Of a stretch of 64,000 bases of DNA, positions 42,448 to 53,238 are shown in pieces. The notes beneath the pieces are model-generated. The model made no database searches, was not told the DNA's origin, and saw only the letters and a list, made by a program, of their open reading frames with translations. Each line of letters opens with the position of its first letter. The first letter of the stretch is position 1. The stretch spans positions 4,319,096-4,383,095 of the forward strand of contig NC_087080.1 in NCBI RefSeq assembly GCF_026151205.1, read 5' to 3'. Made by a program: the position numbers and the translations under genes. This stretch comes from Bolinopsis microptera (Eukaryota > Ctenophora > Tentaculata > Lobata > Bolinopsidae).

Positions 42448-44769
42448 CTGAAAATAACATATTAGACTTATTACCTTTGATAATACTTACAAACAATCAT
42501 GTATAAATGGAACATGTTAAAGGACCAGTTAACTGAAAAAAAAGTTATCCTCATATTTTGACAGATTGTGACAAATAGCAAACTAAGCAACGAGTCGAAA
42601 TTCCTAAATCTCTAACTGCTCTCTAACGCGTGTAATTAGCGTTTGTATTATTTTGGCGATGACGTCATATAGTCCCTTGCACGCACAGAGCAGCTCGTGA
42701 GACTGTATTTTACAGGTAAAAATGGACATAATACAATGTTTCTCCCCCAAATAACTCGAAAAGTAAGTGTTTTAGGGTACATGTTGCTTCATAAGTTGTA
42801 TATAAACATGGCCATTCTGCACAATTTGCACTCATTCAAAAATCTGTTTGGCCTTCATAGCCCAATTTACGAGATACCCATATTTTTGCATGATTTCTGG
42901 AACCGGAAATCAGTTTTTCGCCAATAACTGAAAAAGTAAGCACTTTAAGGCATCTGTTTCTTCGTAAGTCATATATTAATATGCTAATTGCGGTTCTTTT
43001 GCACCCTGTCTAAAGACTCTATCACGATCCTATCGAAAATGGGCTCAGCACCACGCCCAAAATGGTTTTTGGCGAATTTCTCGAAAAGTAAGGATTTTAG
43101 GCCATGTGTTGCTCAATAACTCCTATATAAACTTGCATATGCGGCTTCGTTTAAGCCCATTTTGAAGTCTCCACGACCTTCAGAAGCAAAGGGTCGGTTA
43201 CGTTATTGGGTCAATATCGGCGTGGTCAATATGTCTCCAACCGAAAATCCTTTATTCATACTTTTGGGAAGGTCTTTGCAAAATTTCGTGAGTATACGAA
43301 AATTTGCAGGTTCAATTCCATAAATGTCCATAAATGACTGGACTACACAAGTTTAGAGTTAACTTTAGAGAAACTCATAAATCATTATTATCTAAAATTA
43401 AGCTGTCAGTGTCCATGATCAACCTATGGCTACAATGTTTTACGTGAAAATTGAAATGTAAAAATCAGGAGTAATATAAAAAGTGTATTTTTAGATTAAA
43501 GTGCTATCTCATAGTTTAAGAATTGTATAGATTAACGTTTGTCGTTTAGCCATCTAAGAATCGATCGTGCCGTAATATATATGGCCAAAGAATAATAGGG
43601 TCTTGGAAATTCTATAGTTGTTGAGTGGGTCGATTGACTGAACACGTTTGCACTAATTGGTATTTAATTTTATGATCATACAAGTAGGACGATAACTAGG
43701 TAAGTCAAATTCAAAACACTCCGCACACTGTACACTCCAATCAGTATTTAGTAGACCGGGTATTTTTCGGTTCCCACGGCACCGTTCTGATAGGAGCTAC
43801 TTCAACTAATGGTCCCATGGGTACGGCCGTAAAATAGCCAGACTTCTTGTCTCCTGTACTGTCTGGCACGTGTGGATTAAAGTAAGAGATTTCGCTATGC
43901 TAAAAATATAATTGCTCTCGGAACTATGTCTTTTACAGCGAACCATTCGACTGCTCGCATTCTTCCGAACAACTGTAATATTATATTACAGAGTTACACT
44001 CTGATCAGCTATATTTAATATATAGCACATTATTTTGTGTATTAGTTTCATGTACTGGGGAAAAATAATCGGTACAGTCTCCCTTCGTTTGTAATGAAGC
44101 AATGAAAACAATCCAAAATTATCACATATGACATAACTTGTAATAGCAGAAACTTTCTAACCGTACATTCACCCGCCACTGTTCAAGAACTTATGTCACT
44201 GTTTAAAATCCTGACGTGAGCACTGTACATCCAATCAGCTATTCATATAGTTAGGGTGATAGCCAAAACTATAAGGATTTTGTAGAACTAGGGAAATAGT
44301 CAGAACTCTAAAATTTGAGTGAGTTACACGTGTTTTATTGACGATGATAAACATTTGTGCATTGTATTACGCTATGCAAGCGCGCACTGAGGGACTTTAT
44401 GACGTCACGCGGCCACAGCTTATTATTGCAATAACACGCGTTACACGTACGCTAGAGAGTTAGTTCTTTCGGCGATACGATTCTTTACCAGTTTGTCACA
44501 GCTGATTTAAATCTTAGCCAAATTGGAGACTAAAAAGTTAGGGTTAGGTTGGGTTGAGAAAAATTAATAATTATCATACCCAAACCCCACCCTAACCAAA
44601 ACCCTAATTTTTTGCCCCAACAAATTTCACACCCTAGAGTCTCATGCCCTTCAGTCCGGACCACATGACATAGTCGACAGTATAAAAATGATCAATTGAT
44701 AGGGTTGATCTAATAGGTCACATGGCATCAGAATATTTAGTGAAATAATTTAAAACATCAAAACTTTGA
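42448..44769. other. gene-poor stretch upstream of protein B
   Basis: May hold the missing 5' exon of protein B. From about 42720 to 43150 three related blocks occur (TCGAAAAGTAAG(T/G)..TTTTAGG followed by TGTTGCT(T/C) and TATATAAAC), an old dispersed repeat. Near 44540-44620 an inverted repeat of AGGGTTAGGTTGGGTT / AACCCCACCCTAACC is present. No gene supported. Confidence 0.4.
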
Positions 44770-46701
44770 CTAACCAGATCCACTATCTGAGTCTCTGTCT
44801 GTTTCCTTAACAAATCCTCTGGACATCTTGTATTTATTCGAAAATTCATCATCACCAATTTCACATTTTGTGTTTGTTACATCAGGAACAAAGTCGGGAT
44901 TGATAACTTGAAATCCATAGCGTAATATTGAATGGCGTAACTGCAACTTGATGTAATTATCTAAGTGCTCTCCCAGTTCATCGATTGCATGAAGTATGGT
45001 CTCTTTGTCAACCCAAGATATGGAAGCATCTTTCCTTAGAGGCAACACTCTGATGATTTCCCTCACAATGTTTGAAGCAGCTTTTAGTTGATGGATATCA
45101 TGAATGCTCTCAATCAGACTGAACAGATGACTAAGTTTCATGTGACTTTTAGGAGTTGAGGGTCGTTTTTTTCTCATCCTTTTACATCTGGATACTTCAT
45201 AATTATCATCTTTTTTGTTAGATTTGGATGGTGAGTGGTATTCAGAGCCAGAACTCTCTTCATGTCCAAAGTTTGTCTCTGTTGTTACTTGGCAATTTTC
45301 ACTAGCAGGTTGAACATTACCAGGAGGAATGGCCTCAACAGTGCTAGCTGTTGTTGCAGAGTTCACAAAATTATTTTTATGGTTTAAAGATGGGTCTGCA
45401 GCAACAGCTAAATTAAGAATCGGGTATTGAGGGGTTACAAGGCAGCGGTAAGGATTTATGAATTCGCTTAATTGAGGACCAGGACTATGGAGAGTGTTAG
45501 GATAAGATCCTGCAGTTGTGATATACTGGACACTGCTCTGCGCAGGGATTGAAGAATGCTGATGCACAGAATAGTTTTGTAGGCTGGAGTTCTGGTGGCT
45601 TGCGTCCACACCAATTTGCTGAGTAGGGTAGTTTGGAAATGGAACATCTGGCTGGGCCGGCTGGTTTAGTGGCTCCAGATGCTGTATCATTTGTTGTTGT
45701 AAAGCGGGATTGGATCTGTCTTCTGAAATATGGGAATCTTTTTCTGCAACTGTTGCATGTGATGTCATGATACATGTGGTTGTGGAGGATTTGGGTATTG
45801 GAATTAAATTCTCTACATCACGCCTTTCTAATTGGGTCAATATCATACTTGCCTTTGGCTCTTTAGATACAGCAGCAGCAGGTGAACTTCTGTTTTTATT
45901 TTTAGGTATGGAGCAAGAAGACTTGTTATCAATCAAGGTGTGAAAAGTTATTGGCTGATCTGATAATAAGTCTCTTTTGTTTGCAGAGATTTCATCATAA
46001 TATGAACCTGATCCTAAATCAGAGCTCTTACTATCCTGCTTTGCATCTTGAATAACACTTGCAAATTTTAAATTATGAACTGGATGTTTGGAATAAGTCC
46101 GACTTTGGTGGTCTCCTTTCGCTTTATGGTGGATTGTAGATTTATAGTCAGATCCTTGCCCTTTGCTTTTACATGTTTCAGGACTTGCCTCATAACTTCT
46201 CTTTGGTATGCTATCAAACGATTGATTGTCATATAACAAATGGACGATTCTATTTTTTTCTGTGTAATGATGAAATTCAGGATCATTGGAAACAGACTTA
46301 CACGAAAAAGAAGCATTGTATTGTGGAGAATCTCTGACAAAATGACTTGGAAAAACAGGTTTCTGAACGTTTTTTTGCTTCTTATTTGAGCGTTTTCCAT
46401 CTATACTATTACCAACTGAAACATCTTCCTGTCTGTATTTAAGCCCTCCAAGATTGGCGATCTGTGGCCTGATACTAGAGGATGATGGAGTTTCAAGCAA
46501 AGGCGGTCTATTACTTTGGAAATGATAAGAATTATTCAAATGTATTGTCCTATCTAGTCTATGGTGGGATATTTTTCTTTTGCTGTTGTTACTCCAAACC
46601 TGGTCGGGTGGATCAACTTGGTGTGATTTGAATTCCAAAAGGTTTCTAGGACTTGGCTGACCTTTAAACACAACTTTCCGTACATTTTGTTGTTTACTCA
46701 T
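44770..46701 (-). CDS. disordered protein A with small C-terminal helical domain
   Basis: 643 codons, intronless, ATG at 46701 (MSKQQNVRKVVFKGQPSPRN). The first about 490 residues are Ser/Lys/Gln/Pro-rich and disordered, with low-complexity stretches such as HQNSSLQNYSVHQHSSIPAQ. A basic patch CKRMRKKRP could be a nuclear localisation signal. Residues about 525-600 look folded: LSHLFSLIESIHDIHQLKAA, SNIVREIIRVLPL, WVDKETILHAIDELGEHLDN. This segment aligns with the folded part of protein C (LF..I, I..LPL, V.DK.T...A...L). Function unknown; paralogy with C is an inference from pattern and gene order. Confidence 0.7.
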   Translation of the reverse strand: MSKQQNVRKVVFKGQPSPRNLLEFKSHQVDPPDQVWSNNSKRKISHHRLDRTIHLNNSYHFQSNRPPLLETPSSSSIRPQIANLGGLKYRQEDVSVGNSIDGKRSNKKQKNVQKPVFPSHFVRDSPQYNASFSCKSVSNDPEFHHYTEKNRIVHLLYDNQSFDSIPKRSYEASPETCKSKGQGSDYKSTIHHKAKGDHQSRTYSKHPVHNLKFASVIQDAKQDSKSSDLGSGSYYDEISANKRDLLSDQPITFHTLIDNKSSCSIPKNKNRSSPAAAVSKEPKASMILTQLERRDVENLIPIPKSSTTTCIMTSHATVAEKDSHISEDRSNPALQQQMIQHLEPLNQPAQPDVPFPNYPTQQIGVDASHQNSSLQNYSVHQHSSIPAQSSVQYITTAGSYPNTLHSPGPQLSEFINPYRCLVTPQYPILNLAVAADPSLNHKNNFVNSATTASTVEAIPPGNVQPASENCQVTTETNFGHEESSGSEYHSPSKSNKKDDNYEVSRCKRMRKKRPSTPKSHMKLSHLFSLIESIHDIHQLKAASNIVREIIRVLPLRKDASISWVDKETILHAIDELGEHLDNYIKLQLRHSILRYGFQVINPDFVPDVTNTKCEIGDDEFSNKYKMSRGFVKETDRDSDSGSG

Positions 46702-47415
46702 AACACGGAACGACTCTGTGATTGACTTGCTTGAAAATGTGCACTTCCCTAAATAAGATTATGCGAAGGATAACATAACATAAATCCATTTGCTAAGATC
46801 TGGCGTAAGAAGCAACTACATAGCTCATATCACAGCGGCTGTAAAATGTAAATAATGATTAAGTAAATAATTGCGTGTTATTTCTGTATGTATAAAGAAT
46901 AAAGATATGCATTATAACTTTGGCTGTGCGCTACCTTGTGGCAGGCTACTATATATAATATGTGATTCATTGCAAATAAAAGTGTGAATCTACTTTTAAA
47001 CACATCAGCATAATTCTGTAGTAGCAATCATTTTTTAAAAGAAAAAAAGGGGGACCCCCAACCCATGTAGCTGTCAGTTAAACAAAACAAAAATTTCAAT
47101 TTTATGCCATTTATTACAGAGTAAACAAGTTTACAATAAATCAATTTGATATTTAAAGGAATCCTAATTCAATGTGTAGTATGGTTGTCACTCTTTGAAT
47201 GGATAAGATATAGGTTGACGGGGCAAAGAAATGTGCGTGCTGTTCGCTATTGCTCACACCAAACGGCAACCTAGTGAATGGTTGTGAGAAACCTCACAGC
47301 AAGTAGACCAAAGTGGCTCTTGCTTGTGAACTTATATAAACAAACTTAAGAGACCTTATAGCTCGTCTTCTGAGGTATGATATTGAAGGATACGTCATCC
47401 AGTCCAAGTGCTGGG
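46702..47415. other. upstream of protein A; dispersed repeat
   Basis: At 47049-47075 GGGGGACCCCCAACCCATGT and at 47287-47316 CCTCACAGCAAGTAGACCAA are parts of a repeat that occurs reversed, without the 0.2 kb between them, at about 53928-53980. No gene. Confidence 0.5.
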
Positions 47416-47704
47416 CAGTGGCATAACGAAGGGCCCCGCTGACCCCGCTGTGTGGTAGGGGGGGGGGCATCTTAGGGGGCCCAAAATCGTCGTTTGAATG
47501 TGGGACAATTTTGAAAAACTTAACTAACGTACTAGAAAAACTGCGCATTTTGTTCTAGAAACACACTTTTTTAGAAATTTTACCGGCGTATCCTCTAAAA
47601 TCACATAATTTGTTCAATTTTAGGGAGAGACGCCAAAAGGGGAGGGGGCGCCAACAGGGGGCGCATTTTTGGCGGGGGCACCAACAGGCAATGTTACGCC
47701 ACTG
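47416..47704. mobile_element. 289-bp hAT-like MITE
   Basis: Terminal inverted repeats CAGTGGC(A/G)TAAC, flanked by a perfect 8-bp target duplication GTGCTGGG (47408-47415 and 47705-47712). An 8-bp duplication and CAGTGGCGTAAC-like ends are typical of the hAT superfamily. The interior is GC-rich with G/C homopolymers. It interrupts a coding-like minus-strand stretch (47600-48030, e.g. KEHPVGFGKYQVWFHIYYEA) of unknown origin. Confidence 0.85.
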
Positions 47705-50240
47705 GTGCTGGGCTTTTTGTCTTCCTCTGATTCTCCTGAGTGCTGCGAGTGTGCTTCGTAGTAGATGTGGAACCATACCTGGTATTTTCCAAACCCAACC
47801 GGATGTTCTTTTCCCATCTCCTTTATTGCAGTTTCCACATAAATCCGATTTTGGAGTGACATGCTTTTCTTCTGTCTTGTCCATTATCTGATTTCAGTCT
47901 TTCCGATTTTAGATACTCTTCAAAGTGATCTTTTCGAGTTGTGGGATCGAGGGGGTATAGGAGCAGAAGGTATAGGAGAAGGCTTCTTCCCAAGTAGATG
48001 CTCATCAGCCTCGACAACAACAATGTGAACAAGTTAAATGATGTGAAGTGTGTAGGTATGAATCTAGTGTGAAGATGTTAATTGAATTTTTATATTTTTA
48101 TGTAGGGTCATTGTGATATTATGTTAATATTGTTTAATTTATGTATTTTATCAAATCTAGTGTTATGTGAAGCGAAAGGATTTTTCAAACAATGGAGACA
48201 TAATATAGCAATGGCCCTATATAAAAATTCGATATAAAAATTCAATATAAGTAAAACAAAATCTGATATTTTAACTGCACTACCACTTTTCACACTGGGC
48301 AATGAAGCGAAATGGCGAGAACCATGAATGGCATTATATGGTTGAACAATGAGAAGTGCAAAACAAATCAAATCAAATCTGATCTTGTCTTATGTTGTAT
48401 GACCCGCCGCGCACGAGTGCGCGGCTCTCCTGTATCGTAAGAACGATAAACCTTAGTGAAACGATCGTGGGGGTCACGACGTGATACAAATCAAATTAAA
48501 CGTGGGAGCCATATATGCTAAATGCAGCGTGCAAAAGGTGAACTTGACGTGACGCGCGAGGACAAACGCGCTGTTGAAAATCAATCACCTCTAGCGAGCC
48601 CGGCAGGCCAGGTGGTAAGGTGATTTTTGGGAATCTAATCTCAATCATAAATTTCTATCAGCGCGAGCGCGGTGCTAGTCATTTATTATAATGATGGCGC
48701 GGAGCCTAAACTAATGTGTAATGAATTCGAAAATAAGATACAAATTCTAAATCAGAAGTGAAAATTATTTTAAAAATATTTTATTGACTTACTTGTATTC
48801 TTAATGTTTAAATTTCATAAAACGATAAGTTATAATGCCTTGTTTCACGTTGTAGTACTGCCGCGCACGAGTGCACGGCTTCGTCATTCGTGGATTTCAC
48901 CACAAAACCATTGTGTGCAATAAGCTGCCTGCTGATCGGTTTTCAAAAGGTGATACCAGATCGAAATGCTGCGTTAATTGCGCAGCTCCTATAATAGGAT
49001 ACAATACTCACTATATTATTCCATATAACATATAAGGCCTGATCAAGTAGCTTGGGCTTTGGCGACGTCACGAGATATCCTAGTCAGCATTCGACACGTT
49101 ACGTATATGATCACGTGACCAAGGATTTAAGAATCAGGGTCACGTGATAGAATCGGCGGTCACGTGACTTAAATTATCCCTTTATAACGCAATAAAAGGC
49201 ATAGTTTTGATCAGAAGGTCATCATGACTTCCAGACTTCTGACTGGAAAGTAAGGTTAAGAATCCTTTACGTGCACGACAGTCCCCTTATCATGACACTT
49301 CTAAAATAATTTAACGTTAGTCACATAATCCCTAATATAAGACAATATTCATGCTAAAGTAACTAGACTAAAGATATAAACCACTATAAAAAACTAACCT
49401 ACTCAGCTAAAGACTTGAGATCAAAGTTACAATACAAACAACAAACGGAACACAAACTCCATAATCGCAATAAACAGAGCTGAAGTAAGGCTACACACTA
49501 GGTTATGAAAACAATCTACGGGAGTAGAACATCTTAACAAGTAGTTCCGAACTTCTCAATCAGCCCGTGTCTACACACGATCGATAAGTATATTTCTAGA
49601 AGCCGTTCACGTATATATCCTAACAGAGCCAAGTCGTCAGTAATTTTAAATACCCTGTCTGAAAACGCCTCAATATTATTACAAATCCGTGAGTATGGCA
49701 CAAGTAGCTGCAACTGATCAGCTCTAGTGAAACAAATTTTAGTGAAACAAATTTAAAATTTTATCCTTTATTTTACAATCATAATATAATAATATTTATA
49801 AGCCTCCGTTTTGAAAGTTTTAAATTTTAATATATTCACATTTCTATTTAAAATTCAATTTAATGTATAAGTCAATAATTGGCCGCCAAAGCCGCGCATT
49901 CTTGAAAACAGAATTAAATTGTTTTTTTTTAAAATTTTAATTTTACAAAGCCAGCTTTGTAAAATTTACTATTAGATCATAATATATCGTCAGTTCTAAA
50001 TATTTACAATGCAACATTTCATTAATCTACATACAAGCGTACTCCAGCCCCTGCACGCATCCGTTCTTATGCGGCGCGGCTCAAGCCGCGCATGCACGTA
50101 TTATTTTATACTTTTTGCTTTCTAATAAATATCGTGTCAAATATCGTGTCTAGATCGGACTGCAATCATTGACAGGCCTATAATTATTATTATTATTATA
50201 AAACAGGATCTTACCGACAAAAATGATTCTTAAAAATGCC
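47705..50240. other. repeat-rich intergenic DNA
   Basis: Holds a decayed coding-like minus-strand fragment (47713-48030), GC hairpins CCGCGCACGAGTGCGCGG (about 48404-48421) and a near copy (48861-48878), and three CACGTG sites at 49111-49168. No intact gene seen. Confidence 0.45.
49111..49168. promoter_or_regulatory. three CLEAR-like GTCACGTGAC sites
   Basis: TCACGTGACC (49111-49120), GTCACGTGAT (49139-49148) and GTCACGTGAC (49159-49168), the last a perfect CLEAR/TFEB consensus. No start codon of a recognised gene is close; protein A is 2.4 kb away on the minus strand. Confidence 0.4.
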
Positions 50241-51230
50241 TTAATGCGGTAAACTGTACCCTTGAAAAAGATTTTCCCAATATCTATCACAAAAAAAAAA
50301 TCTGTTGCATGCAGCTATATCTCTAATTTCGTTCAATTCATACAAGTTGTCCATTTGCAAATTTCTACTATTTAAATCACTTCTTAAAACCGATAACAAG
50401 TTCATTCTAGCTCTCCCCAATCTTCCAATGAATAAATTATCTGATTCAATAGCAAAAGAGAGAGCCGTTTGGGCTGGGGTGTTCTCCATACTCCTGAGAA
50501 TGTGTCCAAACATCTTCCACCGCTGGTGTTCACTACTCTTGGATAACTTTTCAACTTAGCACCTTTCATACAATGCTTTGTTGCTTATCATACCTTTAGG
50601 CCATTTTATGTTTAAAATGGACCTGAGGTGTCTACGATGGAGTGTCCATTTTCTCCATGGTTGCTTTCTTAGGACTCCAACTATTTGAGTTGTAAATCAA
50701 TACAGATACAACTTGAGCATCGTATAACCTCAGCTTTCTTTCAAGGGATATTTTCTTACCAGACAGCAAAACTTTATCAAAGTTCTTAAAAGCAATCTCA
50801 GCTAGGATTCTTCTTCTTTGAATGTCCTTCTCAGTACACAGTAAGGAACATAGTGACTTGTTACTTCGCCATGGTTCGTTATTAGCTAATGGCTGACCGT
50901 TTGTATCTTGATCAGATTTTTTCGCCAGGTAGAAGGTACTGAATTCAGTTTTACTTTCATTTACTTGGAGGTTCCAGTCTTTGAGAACTCCTTCACTGTA
51001 GGAAGCAAAATTCTCAGTTTCTCGATGTCCTCGTCAGCAAAGTCACAATCGTCTGAATATTCCCACTCAGTTGGAAAACCTAGTTCTGATACTAGTGGGT
51101 TTGGTCTCCCAGATACAGCTCTGAGGTGGTGTAAGGCTGCTGCAAGAATAAGTGTGAATAGCTTTCCAGATAAACTGTCACCTTGAAAGGCTCCGAGTAA
51201 ACTTTCAAACTCCTCCGACAGTGAGGAGTT
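50240..51230 (-). pseudogene. decayed reverse-transcriptase fragment
   Basis: Minus strand. One frame near 51220-50960 reads SEEFESLLGAFQGDSLSGKL, FTLILAAALHHLRAVSG and then EYSDDCDFADEDIEKL: the RT 'QGDxLSGxLF' motif and a YSDD catalytic box. Further downstream, 50513-50241 encodes MFGHILRSMENTPAQTALSF, as in the C-terminal region of LINE ORF2 proteins. Frameshifts separate the pieces. It is an RTE/Nimb-like LINE remnant, different from the 9.5-kb element. Confidence 0.7.
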
Positions 51231-51605
51231 AACACGAACTCTAAATTACCTATTTTTAAATGACCGATATCTTGATTTTTAATACGATTAGAGCGTAAAA
51301 AGGATGCTTCCCGGAATCAGCACAATGAAGAGAACAAGATGCTGTTGAACTTTCAATTATTCATCTTCCACCGGTAGTCCCTAGAACCAATGTTTCTAGA
51401 TCTCCATGAACAGAGTAGTTTAAAGCACGGATATTAAAACACTTTTGACTTTATAATTGTTGGGAAGACTGTTGAATTTGTTTATTGGCTCGCGACTGCA
51501 ATGTGCGAGAAACCAATCTGTTATAAATAGCAACTTATTAAATTAATTATTTATCAAAATGCAGATTGACTGGACGGATTAGCGCTGTACGAATAACAAG
51601 ATAAG

Positions 51606-52559
51606 ATGAATGAACAAGACGAAGAGCGCAGCCCCAACCCTGTGGAAAAGTTTTGTGAAGTCCTCGTTTTGTCACTGTTTCTTCTATTTATGTTTCCTAG
51701 GATGAGCATAAATTTTCTGCGGCCGCCCGGGATATATAGTATAGACAGTGGCGAACAACCTGAAGATAAATATCCCTCGAGGTGTTTAAAGATGTGCCAT
51801 ACTCTTCAACTAAATGTTAATAACCTTGAAGAAGCTTTCAAAGGTAACAGTGACCTTTGTGAAACAACAGCAGCTCTCTCCCTCGGTGAAATCAGTGTAT
51901 ATAGTTCTCCATTGAGTGCACCATTCAGTAGCTCTAAAGCTTCCATTCGAAGTTCCATGCAATATCAGTACCTCCTTGTGGACTTTCATGCTTTTGTGGT
52001 TTTTAGTACAAGTGATGGAACGTGGTGGGCACTCGATAAAACGGCTGAAGGTATATTCATTAGCTGGGGAGAGAATAAACATTCGGTTTTAGAATGTTTC
52101 GATGGACATTTACGTCCCAACCCAAGGCGAAGATATAATGAAATGATTTTACCACTTGCCAGTGATGTGTCAGATCGTACTATTGATGTTCTAGTTCGCC
52201 GTTTAACAAAAATATTGAAATCTAATAAGTACGATTTGATTGAAAAAAACTGCCAACATTTTGCCAAAGAAATATTTGATAAATTAGCAATAGATAATAC
52301 TTGGGAACTATCTACAGTTTCTGACTTGACAAGCCCATTAACGCTTTTATCAAGACTCTTAAGAAATTTAAATGGTGGATACTCTCAGGCAGAGTATTTG
52401 TACATTGTCTTCCTTTTCTATGAACTATACCTCCTATTCGGAGAGAGCAGAGAAATAGAAACCAACCATTATCTGTTTGTAGTGTACACAGTTATTTACG
52501 TTACCGGAATTGAAATATCGATTATGTTATGTCTGTACAATTCCCATTTGTTTTCTTAG
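51606..52559 (+). CDS. papain-fold (LRAT/PPPDE-like) membrane protein
   Basis: 317 aa, intronless. A hydrophobic N-terminal helix (VLVLSLFLLFMFPRM, about 19-33) precedes a domain with LLVDFHAFVVFSTSDGTWWA and DLIEKNCQHFAKEIFDKL. The His in DFHAF and the NCxHF Cys are placed as in the NlpC/P60-like LRAT superfamily (NCEHF in LRAT); PPPDE peptidases are an alternative. Two C-terminal TM helices follow (YLYIVFLFYELYLLFG, YLFVVYTVIYVTGIEISIML). The enzyme could be an acyltransferase or thiol hydrolase; substrate unknown. Its TAG stop (52557-52559) doubles as the AG of a pyrimidine-rich acceptor 16 bases before the next gene's ATG. Confidence 0.5.
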   Translation: MNEQDEERSPNPVEKFCEVLVLSLFLLFMFPRMSINFLRPPGIYSIDSGEQPEDKYPSRCLKMCHTLQLNVNNLEEAFKGNSDLCETTAALSLGEISVYSSPLSAPFSSSKASIRSSMQYQYLLVDFHAFVVFSTSDGTWWALDKTAEGIFISWGENKHSVLECFDGHLRPNPRRRYNEMILPLASDVSDRTIDVLVRRLTKILKSNKYDLIEKNCQHFAKEIFDKLAIDNTWELSTVSDLTSPLTLLSRLLRNLNGGYSQAEYLYIVFLFYELYLLFGESREIETNHYLFVVYTVIYVTGIEISIMLCLYNSHLFS

Positions 52560-52575
52560 TTATTCTGCCGAAACC

Positions 52576-53238
52576 ATGTTAAGTGTAATATACATTGGGC
52601 TACTCTGTATTCTCATCTTAGAAGCTAAATATTATTCATTTCTTGGTATCATCAGAAAACGAGCCATTCAGTACCGAAAGATGTGTCAGTCAGCTACTTG
52701 GTTTGGAAAATATATATCTTTACCTCTGGGTTATACGATGGTTTATGTAGTTCCTGTTTGTTTAGTTATTGAGTCAGTGCTAATATCGCTGTTTAAATGT
52801 GTAGGAATTATACTTTATTCGATACATTTTGTTACAACGCACCAACCACTTGAGATTGACGAGTTTATGACCAATTTGATCAATAAGGTGGTTAATTTAG
52901 GTCCTGTTTGTTTAATTATTGCCTTAGTGCTACATTTATTGCTGTTTGCATGTGTAGCAATTATACTTTATTTGATAGATTGTTTTTCGCATCAACCATT
53001 TGAGATTGACGAGTTCGTGACCAACTTGACGGTTAATGGCGGTTTATTTATTGAGTCAGTGCTAATATTGCTGTTTGAATGTGTAGCATTTATACTTTAT
53101 TTGATACATCTTCTTACACCGCACCAACCACTTGAGAATGATGAGAAAGGCCCTGAAATTAATGTTTTTATTCCCATTACATTATTGTATATACCCACTG
53201 TAAGACTTCTAAATTTAACCCCTAGATATATACAGTAA
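52576..53238 (+). CDS. multi-TM protein with three internal repeats
   Basis: 220 aa from ATG at 52576. A module of about 47 aa is repeated three times: PVCLVIESVLISLFKCVGIILY ending THQPLEIDEFMTNLI; PVCLIIALVLHLLLFACVAIIL ending SHQPFEIDEFVTNLT; LFIESVLILLFECVAFILYL ending PHQPLENDE. Each has one or two hydrophobic helices and an HQP(L/F)E acidic loop. It follows the papain-fold gene directly, in another frame. Either it is a separate cistron starting after a splice acceptor, or the two are joined by an unusual splice or frameshift. No known family recognised. Confidence 0.5.
   Translation: MLSVIYIGLLCILILEAKYYSFLGIIRKRAIQYRKMCQSATWFGKYISLPLGYTMVYVVPVCLVIESVLISLFKCVGIILYSIHFVTTHQPLEIDEFMTNLINKVVNLGPVCLIIALVLHLLLFACVAIILYLIDCFSHQPFEIDEFVTNLTVNGGLFIESVLILLFECVAFILYLIHLLTPHQPLENDEKGPEINVFIPITLLYIPTVRLLNLTPRYIQ

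Noticed and set aside
47610-47891. Overlapping frames on both strands around 47.6-47.9 kb
   Set aside because: They run through the 289-bp hAT-like MITE and its flank; the coding-like fragment is frameshifted and unrecognised, so no gene is called.
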